A stretch of 64,000 bases of DNA from Adiantum capillus-veneris (Eukaryota > Streptophyta > Polypodiopsida > Polypodiales > Pteridaceae). The stretch is from NCBI GenBank assembly GCA_014529385.2, contig CM043971.1, positions 57,416,709 through 57,480,708 on the forward strand. The letters are read 5' to 3'. The position numbers were made by a program, and so were the translations under genes. The notes under the pieces are model-generated. The model was not told where the DNA came from and did no database searches. It saw only the letters and a program-made list of their open reading frames with translations. Of the stretch, positions 34,424 through 43,890 are shown one piece after another (within the stretch, counting starts at the first letter, position 1; each line of letters starts with the position of its first letter).

Positions 34424-34823
34424 GTTAACAAAATTTATGTTTATACTTAGTGTATGCTTTGGCAGTTCAAAACCTTAGTTGCCACTCCTCTTAGCCTTTG
34501 AAAATCGGCTCTTAAGTATCTACACCCACGGCTCAAAGTGGTTAATTATAGAGAGTAGAGGAGTAGGTCTAACATAGCAGATTTGCCAAGGGCTAGCTCC
34601 TTTCGGACTTCTTATGGCTCAATAATGGTAAAGCCGTAAGCAAGTCTAAAAAGACTCCATTATTAAGTCCAAAGCTCCCGAGGTGTGCACCATCCCCCAC
34701 ACAGTGGGCTTAACAAAACCGATATTAGATCCCAGTTCCACTTACTCTATTATAATTAACAACATCAACCATTTATAGGCTACTTAAGGACCTCTCTTCT
34801 TAAGCAAGAAAAGAGAAACCAAA

Positions 34824-34836
34824 TGCTCTAATACCA
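34824..34836 (-). promoter_or_regulatory. primer binding site, initiator tRNA-Met type
   Basis: Minus-strand TGGTATTAGAGC directly follows the 5' LTR (whose end is at 34838). It has one mismatch to the usual TGGTATCAGAGC. Confidence 0.85.
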
Positions 34837-34837
34837 A

Positions 34838-36439
34838 TGTAATGGAATTTGCCTATTCAATTTGAGAGTAGCGGAATTTAATGAGAGTACTTTCAAGAAA
34901 TGGTTTTGTGAGCATAGCGGGTAGACATAATTGAAGATAGCAACATAATTATAGCAATTAGTTAACTTGGCATGGACAATACTTTTGCAAGAGAGAGACT
35001 TTAGAGAACATGACAACAGTTGAGGACCGAATTTATGTGGAGCCAGTCCCCCCTCCAATAGGCATTTGTATTATGATTTCTCCCATAAAGAGAGACTTGT
35101 TACAATACATTCTTTGTGTTCCTTGTGACCTAGGTGAAGCAATGAAGATGGAAAGCTTCATACATCACCATCATAGCATAACCTAAACTTGAAGAAAGCT
35201 TTAACTATACCAAGCCTCAGTCCCAAGACCTCAAACACCTTCGAAGGTGGAGAGAGCTAGCAGGGAATGAGGGTAGGGAAGAGGAAGAAGAAACATTTCA
35301 TACGAGAAAGAGCTAGTTCCTCACTTATCATAACTCTTGTGCTAGCATACATAATAGCATAGTAATGAAGAAGAAATAGATGGCAAGCTCAAGCATTGAA
35401 GCATGGCTCTTGGATGGATTTGCACTCCATAGCCAAGAGTGTTGGTGTAGGCTCTCAACCTCTACTTGCTTGGAGAAGGACATGGAGCTCTTGCACTTTG
35501 CATAGTACACAATGAGAGTGTTTGTGAGTGTGTGTGGGTGAGTATACCCCCTAAGAACCCTCTAGCTTGCTTGGGTCGACCCCCCCTTGTAGCTCATGCT
35601 TGAAGCTCATTGGACCCTTCCAGGCCTAGCCAATCACAAGCAGGAGCCATTACAAGCAACATGGGTAGCCTTGGGACAAGTGTCCCCCTTTCCCCTTTGA
35701 GAGAGAGGACTTGATAAATGCAAAATCAATTAATTAAATATCCTAAATTATCATTGGACCCCTTGGGTGGCCAACCAATAGGCTTCAGGCACACCATGAG
35801 GGCAACATGGGGAGGAACTTGACAAGTGTCCTTGCTGCCTCTTCAAGCTGGGGCTTTCCTTGTGTGTGTGTGTGTGTGTGTGTGTGTTCTCTCTCACCCC
35901 CCCCCCCCCCCCCCTTGTAGGCTCGCCCCCCTCCTTGTAGGGATCTTTTTGACTTTGGATGAGCAAGCCCCTTAGTCATCAAGCATGACTAAGCACTTGA
36001 AGTAGGGGGTGTTCCCACAAGCATCTTAGGCAAGCTTCTCAAGGCACCTCAAGCACCTTAATCATGCACCAAGTCAAGCACCTCAAGCATGACAAGCACC
36101 TCAAGCAGGACAAGCACCTCAAGCACGACAAGCACCTTGAGCTTGGGCCGGGTTCCCACCTCAAGCTCAGCCCTAGCTTACCTAAGGTCAAAGGACTTTT
36201 ACACACATTATTGGAGGTCTTCAATGAAGCTAACCCTAAGGTCTTATGCTCCATTGGTTAGCCTTGCTCTTGATAGACCATCTCCCATTTGGGCCCCTTT
36301 ACTATTGGCCCCGTGTTGAGATAGATCTATAAGCACATATGTATATCTTAACACTTGTTCCCATTTATTCTCCCACATTAAGTGATCAATTTAATATGAG
36401 AAAATCATTTGGGTTGGTTAGATATTTGATTTTATGACA
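34838..36439 (-). repeat. 5' LTR of the minus-strand Ty3 element
   Basis: This 1602-bp LTR is nearly identical to the 3' LTR. Differences include a shorter GT run (about 35861-35887), a run of about 18 C (35897-35914) and one unit less of the 18-bp minisatellite. Confidence 0.92.
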
Positions 36440-37179
36440 GGGAGGGGGCTGATTTTTGCAAGGCATTATCACACACACACACTCACACAATCTCATGTGT
36501 GAAGTAAAGAAGACTCTCTCTCCTTCTCAAGCTTTAATGGAAAGCTTACCACCTACTCCAAGCTTGTGAGAAGGGAGGCCTACACCAACAACTCTTGGCT
36601 TTGTGACGCAAATCCAACCAAGAGCCAAGCTTCAATTCATGCTCATCTCCTCTACCATGCTAATTACTAAGCTAAGCTATGCTAATATGAGTGATTATGT
36701 GAGGAGATGTACATCTTTCTCGTAAGATACTCCTTCTTCCTCTCAATCTACTCTCATACCCTACTAGCTCTGACCATTTTCGAAGGTGTGTGAGGTCTTG
36801 GGTCTGAGACCGGGGATAATTGATGTTGTGTTTGCTAAGTGTTTTGTTTAGTGCATGAAGCTTTCATCTTCATTGTACTAGCTAGTCTTGAAGGAACACA
36901 AAGAATTGTATTGTACAATGTCTCTCTTGATGGGAGAAACCATAATACAAAGCCTTTTGGAGGGGGGACCGGCTCCATGCAAATCCGGTCCTCAGCTGTT
37001 GTCAATTCTCTCTCTTTTGAAAGTATTGTTCATGCTATCTAACTAGGTGTTATGATTTTTGTTGCTCTCTCCACCCAAGCACTCTTGTAATTCTCATTAG
37101 GAATCTATTCTAATGAAATGCCCACTATGTTCATGCTAATTTCCGCTACACACAAGTTTTTAGGCCATTAAATGTGACA
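36440..37179 (+). repeat. 5' LTR of the outer Ty3 element, second part
   Basis: It resumes with the second copy of GGGAG and matches 59328-60065, ending TTAAATGTGACA. Confidence 0.9.
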
Positions 37180-37180
37180 T

Positions 37181-37192
37181 TGGTATCAGAGC
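37181..37192 (+). promoter_or_regulatory. primer binding site of the outer Ty3 element (tRNA-iMet)
   Basis: TGGTATCAGAGC, one base after the LTR end; a perfect match to the common plant initiator tRNA-Met site. Confidence 0.92.
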
Positions 37193-37592
37193 ACAAGGTT
37201 TCTCTTTTCTTGCTCAAGAAGGGAGGTCCTCAAGCTAGTTATAAATGGTTGGTATTATTAATTGCCTGTGAGAAAGTAGAATAGAGATTTTTCAACCTTG
37301 TAGTGCGCCTTCGTGCAGTTAACGGGGCATCACCGTCGAGAGCTATGGTCTTAATAGTGGAGTCCTATGGGGCTTGCATACGGCTTAACCACTATTGATG
37401 TATTAGAAGCTTGACAGTAGCCGGTGCTGTTTTGGTGTTGAAAGACCCTCTCTTCTATTCCTTGCAATTAATGGTATTCGAGCCACGGGTACAATAGCTT
37501 GAGTGTTTTTTCTAAAGGGGTAAAGAGGAGTAGCAACTAGGGCTTGAAGTGCCAAAGTACACCTAAAAAGTTTACACCTAAAAGTTGTTAGA

Positions 37593-37931
37593 ATGGATGA
37601 CAATAATAAAGAGAGTGAAATTAATGTTGATAACTTTGATTTTGCTAATGAGCATGCTACTAATGATGCTCCGATGCTTGTTAACTATCTTGTTTCTAGG
37701 CTTCAACAAGCCATGGGCAATCCATCTCTCCAAAGTGAAGTGCAACGGCAGCTCCGTGTTCACGGGATTCTCCAAGCTCATCACCATGACGAGAGAACAC
37801 CTAGGATGCCTCCTTGTGAGACTCCCAAAAGAGGTCTCTCTCCGATTTGGGAAGAAGAAGAGAATGCATATGAAGGGCTCAAGAATTTACTTCTTGATGA
37901 TGCATCTCCTTCCCAAAGGAGAACTCAAGAG
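37593..37931 (+). pseudogene. outer Ty3 gag, N-terminal part
   Basis: The first 113 codons are clearly homologous to the minus-strand element's gag (VNYLVSRLQQAMGNPSLQSE against VNYLVARLQQAMGNPALQAE; ETPKRGLSPI against ETPKRRLSPI). The frame is cut at AAGAG by the 15.7-kb element. It resumes in phase at 53605 when one AAGAG copy is counted, which confirms the insertion point. A 5' leader of about 400 bp separates the primer site from the ATG. Confidence 0.9.
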
Positions 37932-38213
37932 TGTTGAGCCAGCAGAGGATCACACCCACATTTTTGCTCACACTCATCATTTTGTAACCATTGATTGTAA
38001 TAAATGTCTTTCCGACATTAATTTTGATTTGAGCCATTCATTAAGTAACGGAACTCACCTGAGTTTCCAGCTTGTAATCCCGAAGTAATTTCACTTGCTG
38101 ATGTAATTAGTTAGAGATGTTCTCACCTCCAAGGCTGAGGTATATAAGCCAAAGTTTTTGTAACCTAAGGCAGATTATTAATCAAAGTGAGTTTTTGAGC
38201 GCCATGACTGTGT

Positions 38214-38286
<73 letters not shown>

Positions 38287-38910
38287 TTATCTACTTGCTA
38301 CGCGAGCTACGGAGCCGCCATTGGAGAAGCGACACCGCCATTGTGTTAGCAACGGCGAGAGCTACGCACAGATACAAAGAGTGCGCGCTATCGGCTTCTA
38401 TGTGTGGTAAGTTCCTACGAGCTTTGGTGTGAGTTTTCTTCTAACTCGTGTGTCGGAATTGAGCGTGCATCATATCTATAGAACCACAACGAGTAGAGCT
38501 ACACATTAGTACTATCGGGGTCAAGTTTCGGTCACCTGTATATTTCGGCCTGTCTTCATACGCGTTTACCGCACGGAGTGGTTATAGGTTGAGTTTGCAG
38601 TTCAAGTCTTTAGGGTGTTGTTCTTAACTAGTGTATAGACTTCCCCTTGAGTTTGAGATCGATTCAATGATTCTAGATCTTGTTTCGTATAACATTTGTT
38701 CGTAGTACGGATTTCAGTCACTTGCGTATTTTAGAACTTAGATTTGATTTCCTTAGTAGTGATTGTCATTAGAAGGTCGAGTAGGTGATTTGACACCCAC
38801 CTAGTTGTTTCCATGCGCCTGCGGGTCAAGCTCCGTCCTCGTCTGACAAATTCTATTGTTGGTTGAGTTCTCGCTATTTAGCTTCCGCTAGCGGCGTAAC
38901 CGCCTTAACA
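37932..38910 (+). repeat. 5' LTR (979 bp) of the 15.7-kb element
   Basis: It starts TGTTGAGCCAGCAGAGG and ends CGCCTTAACA. A TATA box (TATATAA, 38141-38147) is followed about 70 bp later by a GA run (38216-38284), which would lie at the start of the transcript. Confidence 0.94.
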
Positions 38911-38912
38911 TT

Positions 38913-38930
38913 TGGCGCCGTTGCCGGGGA
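38913..38930 (+). promoter_or_regulatory. primer binding site, tRNA-Asp type
   Basis: TGGCGCCGTTGCCGGGGA, 2 bases after the LTR, is complementary to the 3' end of plant tRNA-Asp. This is the usual choice of Athila/Tat elements. Confidence 0.9.
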
Positions 38931-40334
38931 CGAGAGCCCTAAGTAGGTGAGCTTAGACTAATCCTACGAGGTGAGTCGTATAAACTACTTTGTATACTTT
39001 AGTTAGAAAAGATCTAGGAGTAGTGGACTCCGAAGATCTCGAGAGATACTAGGAAGTGGGGTATTCCTGGGTCTTTCGTGTTGACGGTATTTTTAGTTTA
39101 GCTTAGATTTGTTTGTTGTTTTGTTGGTGTTGAGTAGTTGTTGATAGAAGAAGAATTTGCTAGTCCGTGAGTGGCAGTGGATCTCTTTAAAATCACAATT
39201 ACCAAACCCATTTTATGATTAGGAATAGCTTAGGTAGGACTTCATTTGATCCTGATCGAGAGCTAGTAATCATTGGAGTATTTGCTTGATATGGTTGATT
39301 GCATGTTAGATCACTAAACCGTCGAGTTAGTAGTGAAACTTGCAATAAACAAAAGTCAGAGAAATTTTCTGTGTATCTGGGAGTTGCTGAGCACTTGAGA
39401 AAGCTATAGGAAGGATTCTGTGCCAAAAAATTGGAAATCTGCAACTTTAGACATCATACGCGTATGATGTCTAAATGACCAAACAGAGTCCAAAACAGAA
39501 ATTTTGACTTTACCAGAGTGTTCAAAAGGGGGGTTATACCCTAATTTCAACTTAAAACAAGAGCATTAACACTCAAAGAAACCCAAAAAGACAAGTCGGA
39601 GTCCAAGAAACGCAAAGAATAGAAAATTTTGGATTCAGATCTTGTTTTTACATTCAAACCTGACAAAAACACTTGAAACTCAATTATAAACATTGGAGAA
39701 GGCTTAAAACCAAGAATAGTCAAAATCTGGGTTAAAAGACATCATACGCGTATAATGTCTTTTAGCACATCCACTGCTTATTTTTGATATCTGACCTGAC
39801 AAGATTGTTACAAACACTGTAGAAAGCAAAAATATCAAGTCTTGACCCAAATTGATGAAAAAAACATCATACGCGTATAATGTCTTTGACCTAATTTTGG
39901 ACATATTTTGATACTTTGCCAACACAAATCCATTGTAATAGCTGTCTAGAGGTTATATTTCAAGTTTCATCCCATTTGGATCACAATTGACCCAAAACAA
40001 GTCAAAAGCGGAAAATTGCCAAGAAAAGCCTAAATTAGCCATAACTTGCTCAAACAGAGTTCAAACTGAATTTTGTGAGTGGACAGAGCATAAGGGGGCT
40101 ACTGAGAGTGAGCATAACCAAAATAGTCCAAATCTGTGAAAAAAGACATCATACGCGTATAATGTCTTTTTCAGCATAACTGCAACAAAATTCTCACTTG
40201 ATGAAACAGAAGTTGTCCAACTGACAAGATTAAACAATTGACCAAGTATCAATCAGTTTGGATCAATTTTGATCACAAAAACTTGGGAAAACAAATTGCC
40301 GAGACGGAAAAGTTAAAGTCCTTAAGGGGAATTG
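38931..40334 (+). other. leader 1 with palindrome array
   Basis: This 1.4-kb region has no gene. Four copies of a 22-bp palindrome (half-site GACATCATACG followed by its complement) start at 39450, 39738, 39863 and 40145. Copies 2-4 have one mismatched pair, and copy 3 also has a changed first base. Between palindromes lie diverged repeats with phrases such as TTTGGATCA-AATT and GCCATAACTTG, also found in leader 2 (46485-49268). Confidence 0.85.
39450..40166. repeat. palindrome array 1 (four copies)
   Basis: Copies start at 39450, 39738, 39863 and 40145, with spacings of 288, 125 and 282 bp. Each is usually bounded by A-runs on the left and T on the right, extending the symmetry. The centre is an ACGCGT hexamer. 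Confidence 0.93.
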
Positions 40335-41861
40335 ATGAATTTGAGATCGGGCAGGAATCTCCAGAATAACCAACCAAAACAAGGGGAACAAGCAAGTGTC
40401 ATATCAACCGAGGGAAGTGTAAACCAAAGTTGGGTGCAACCATTAGAGCCGATCTTTGAAGGAAGTGTTTCTGATACTTCTTCGGAGAGATCTTACGAGA
40501 TTTTCACCGAACACTTGGAACACTTGAACCTGAACAACACAGAAAATATGGCAGCAGGACCATCAAACCCTTCCGCCACAATGAAGCTATTGTTCATAAA
40601 ATACCAGTACAACAATGAGCAAGGTGCCAAGATCTACAAAGATGGAATGGACCGCTATTGTGTAAAGGTAGAAGATAGACCTAGTGAGTTCAAGGACTTA
40701 GTGCCTGTGAGCTATAGCGGAGATAGATATCTAGATGACGAGGGTACCATGTATTTGGTAGTCCTAAACCCTAACATTGTGGACAAGTGGGGATTGATGG
40801 GCACCAAAGCCAAAGTAGATGAAGAACTTGAGGAGAAAGCACCAATAATGAACTTCCCTGATGCGAGGTTAAGAAGAGAGAATGAAACTACAAGGATCAG
40901 CACTGATAACATCTATGTGGGGCTATACAAATATAATAATGGGGAGCAAGATCTCTATTATAGATGTGAAGAACCCTACACTGGAGAGTTGATAGACCAA
41001 AAAAGACTTTATGTCTTTACCTACACAGAGGGATCAGAAGTGAAAATTGCAGCTTACAACAAGTATGGGAGGCAATACTCAACAATGGGCAAGAAAGAAT
41101 TAGAAGGATATACATACTTTGGGGGACCACTACATCAGTATTATGTTACTTCTAGCACACAAAGACCAGCACCAACAAATGGAGTGCAAAACCCAATGAC
41201 AACAGGAGGACAAAGAATTCAGGCTGCTGACTCTTTCAGTCAACCTCAGTACTCGAAGCCCGGACCAATGGGATCATTACATTTTAGAGAGTCAATGGAT
41301 ACGAATCGAGGTAGTGCAGTTCCAATCCCCACATATACCACCCCAGGTCCAAGGTTCGAAGCGGAACCATCACATTTACCTCCTAGTAGTAGACTCAGGG
41401 CAGGGGAACAGACAAGGGTAACCCATGAAGTCCATGATGCTAGAGAAAGCTTTAGCCGAGACACAGGAGCAATGAGATTGGTAGCAGACCATAGACGTAT
41501 GAGACCATCTCAAGTAGCCAAGTGTATGCCAAAGAAGTATGGTGGTTCAGGAGATCCGTATGCACATGTGTCACTCTTTAAGCAAGTCTTAAGAGCTGAC
41601 CAGATAACAGATTTCCATACACAATACGAGGGATTTGGTCTTACTCTAGAAGGTACGGCATTGACATGGCTTCAACCATTGAACAGAGGGGGATTCCATG
41701 ACATTGACCATTTGCTAAGAGAGTTTGCTGAGGAATTCTCAAAACGAGGGATTAAGCACAATACGGTCTCACAAATATATGCTTTTAAACAGAGAGAACA
41801 CGAAAAAGTAAAGGAAGCTTCACTTCGCTTCAAACAATACATTGAGATGTCCAGTACGTGA
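40335..41861 (+). CDS. gag (capsid part) of the 15.7-kb element
   Basis: The gene has 508 codons from the ATG at 40335, which lies 190 bp after the start of the last palindrome. The N-terminal 350 residues are hydrophilic and unlike known domains. Residues about 390-505 form a retrotransposon gag core (KYGGSGDPYAHVSLFKQVL, EGTALTWLQPL, FAEEFSKRGI, SLRFKQYIEM), typical of Athila/Tat-like gag. The protein should build the particle shell. The frame ends at TGA 41859-41861, but homologous text continues without a gap in the next frame from about 41842 (CPVRERPQDDRLSVLFIEGL). There is therefore a frameshift at about 41845-41860, either a mutation or a programmed shift. Confidence 0.8.
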   Translation: MNLRSGRNLQNNQPKQGEQASVISTEGSVNQSWVQPLEPIFEGSVSDTSSERSYEIFTEHLEHLNLNNTENMAAGPSNPSATMKLLFIKYQYNNEQGAKIYKDGMDRYCVKVEDRPSEFKDLVPVSYSGDRYLDDEGTMYLVVLNPNIVDKWGLMGTKAKVDEELEEKAPIMNFPDARLRRENETTRISTDNIYVGLYKYNNGEQDLYYRCEEPYTGELIDQKRLYVFTYTEGSEVKIAAYNKYGRQYSTMGKKELEGYTYFGGPLHQYYVTSSTQRPAPTNGVQNPMTTGGQRIQAADSFSQPQYSKPGPMGSLHFRESMDTNRGSAVPIPTYTTPGPRFEAEPSHLPPSSRLRAGEQTRVTHEVHDARESFSRDTGAMRLVADHRRMRPSQVAKCMPKKYGGSGDPYAHVSLFKQVLRADQITDFHTQYEGFGLTLEGTALTWLQPLNRGGFHDIDHLLREFAEEFSKRGIKHNTVSQIYAFKQREHEKVKEASLRFKQYIEMSST

Positions 41862-42879
41862 ACGACCACAAGATGACAGACTATCTGTTCTCTTTATTGA
41901 AGGATTGAGAAACGACACTCTCAAGAAGGACTTGCACTTGAAAGCTTGTACAAGTTTCGAGCAAGTAACGAGAGAAGCATTGTACTTAGTGGATAACTGT
42001 ACGGTTTATGGAGAGGTGTCAACGGATACAGATTTTGCATCCAGTGGCTCTTCCTCCGTAGCGAGCGAGACTACCACTAAAAAGAATGTTCAAACAACAA
42101 CCATGCCAAATGTAGAGCAAATGATAGAAGATGCTCTAAAAAGGATGGCACCATACCAAAAACCATTGCCAAAACCACTGAAATGGTGTTCTATTGAAAA
42201 AAAATGGACAAACCATCCAACAGAGGAGTGCTATTACAACAAAGGGTATGTAAGGGAGCGCCAGTATGCACCTCCTGCTCAATTAGCACCACCTCAGGTA
42301 CATCCAGTACCTCGATACCCAACGGGAAATGTACCAGGACCTATGGGGATAGAAAGACCGCAACCAGTATTGGGACAACAACCACCTTTACCAGGAGCAA
42401 GACCAGTGGGCATTAGATATGCACCAACCCTAGAGAATCAGGAAGAACAAGCCTTAGTGCCTGTTCAAGCCTATTATGAAAAATCTGGTGCACACATGTC
42501 TCCAACTGTGTATTACCCACCAGAAGAACCCAAACAACCAGAACCATGGGGCATGATTGGGAATGTTGGAACACCAACAGTTACAAGTGCTTCTGATGAA
42601 GAGAGATACAATTTGGACGCAAGAACATTGATGTTCATAGCTCATGGAGGGTTAATAGGACAAAGACCATCCTATCCACAAAGGACGAATCAAGTGGGAC
42701 CAAGACCAGCACTAGGACCCTGTTACAAGTGTGGAGGTGACCATCTGATGAATGTTTGTCCACATACGGAAATCATTAGAATTAATGCTTATTGCACTGA
42801 GTGTGGGGTTACTCACTTCATTGAGGATTGTTCAAACAATCCAAACAAAGTGCAAAAGACGACATTGAATATGCTATAA
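41842..42879 (+). CDS. gag C-terminal part with two zinc knuckles
   Basis: It continues the gag core (LHLKACTSFEQVTREALYLV) in frame +1 relative to 40335, followed by a long Pro/Gln-rich linker. Two nucleocapsid knuckles follow: CYKCGGDHLMNVC (42721-42759) and CTECGVTHFIEDC (42793-42831). Both have CX2CX3HX4C spacing, one residue shorter than the usual CX2CX4HX4C. They should bind the element's RNA. The frame ends in TAA at 42877-42879 but stays open in the same frame afterwards. No real start codon is present, so expression needs the frameshift from upstream. Confidence 0.75.
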   Translation: MRCPVRERPQDDRLSVLFIEGLRNDTLKKDLHLKACTSFEQVTREALYLVDNCTVYGEVSTDTDFASSGSSSVASETTTKKNVQTTTMPNVEQMIEDALKRMAPYQKPLPKPLKWCSIEKKWTNHPTEECYYNKGYVRERQYAPPAQLAPPQVHPVPRYPTGNVPGPMGIERPQPVLGQQPPLPGARPVGIRYAPTLENQEEQALVPVQAYYEKSGAHMSPTVYYPPEEPKQPEPWGMIGNVGTPTVTSASDEERYNLDARTLMFIAHGGLIGQRPSYPQRTNQVGPRPALGPCYKCGGDHLMNVCPHTEIIRINAYCTECGVTHFIEDCSNNPNKVQKTTLNML

Positions 42880-43869
42880 ACTATTCCTACCAGCAGTGGG
42901 TCTGAAAATGAAACTTTGATACCAACGCAAGTTGTTACTAGAGCTCAAGCTAAGAAAACCACTAGAGAACCTGAGAATGGAAAGTTAGCGACTGAAGTGG
43001 TTAGTCAAGGACCGCTGAGTCAGAGAAACACATGGAAAGCTAGAAAAGCATGCATGAAGTTGAGAAAAGAACGTGAAGACGCTATTCTAGCTGAGGAACT
43101 AAAGCGAACTAAAGATAGATTAGAAAAACTTGAGAGTCAAAACGGGAAACGAGAGATGAGCCTGGAAAGAACGAAACAAAAGAGTATCAAAGAAACAACG
43201 AGCTTAAGCTCAGGGGGATCAGTGCTAGTCGACAAAGTACACGAACCATTGGACGCACTGATGAGAGCTTACGAAGCTAGGTTAAAGAACAACCAAACAC
43301 AAGAACAGAGGTGGATGACATACCCAAACGCGGAATTGGAAAAGTAGAGACTTGAAATGTGCCAGAGAATGATCGAGATTGCACAAGCCTTATTAGAACC
43401 ACCAAGAGAAACAATGAATTGTGGAACGGAAAACCCAATTCAGCAAGAGACTATCATTTCACGGGTAGCTGAAAAGACTCCCAGTGCACAAAAGCCTGAA
43501 GATACACACAAGGATGACAGCATAGTATTGAACACAACCGATCAGGAGATAGAGAGTTTTCATCCAGTCATACAGAGGATTTACGGAAGAGATGAGGGTT
43601 ACAATGAATTTTGGAAACAAGTGAGAGAGGCAAACTTTGCAAACGAGCTAAGTTGCCAAGCTAATCAGACAAATTGGGAAAAGGACATCAGAAATCCTCC
43701 CATAGTGGAATTTGAGGCAGGATCTCAAGTGGACTTGGATCTGCAATCTTACTGGGGAGATGGGGGCTCTGTTAGAACAATGGAGAGAAAACCTCATTCA
43801 CTGAATACCTTACCTTCATACTTAGGAGAGTATGAAGCAAAATCCGAGATTAGAGCACTTCCCTCATGA
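42880..43869 (+). pseudogene. linker region of the gag-protease frame, two in-frame stops
   Basis: This stretch is in the same frame as the parts before and after it, with stops at 43345-43347 (TAG) and 43867-43869 (TGA). It encodes a Lys/Glu-rich helical segment (AILAEELKRTKDRLEKLESQ) and an acidic spacer with the tail of a Q-R-I-Y-G-R-D-E-G motif. No enzyme motif is visible. The stops can be single-base changes from Gln/Trp/Arg-type codons. The frame otherwise remains open, so the coding sequence decayed only recently or is read through. Confidence 0.6.
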
Positions 43870-43890
43870 AGAATCTCATCAGAAAAAGTC

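Larger units (their letters stand above)
27656..36439 (-). mobile_element. complete minus-strand Ty3 element, 8784 bp
   Basis: LTRs lie at 34838-36439 (5' in element orientation) and 27656-29288 (3'). The perfect 5-bp duplication GGGAG flanks the element (27651-27655 and 36440-36444). On the minus strand the order is primer site, gag, zinc knuckle, protease, reverse transcriptase, RNase H, integrase, chromodomain-like tail, polypurine tract. This is the Ty3 order. It belongs to the same broad family as the outer element, as shown by similar proteins and shared LTR blocks such as GGAGGGGGGACCGGCTCC. Several stops and one frameshift show that it is no longer autonomous. Confidence 0.93.

Noticed and set aside
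37290-37302. CTTGTAGTG as the partner CACTA terminus
   Set aside because: It lies inside the leader of the outer Ty3 element, far from 25518, with no subterminal repeats.
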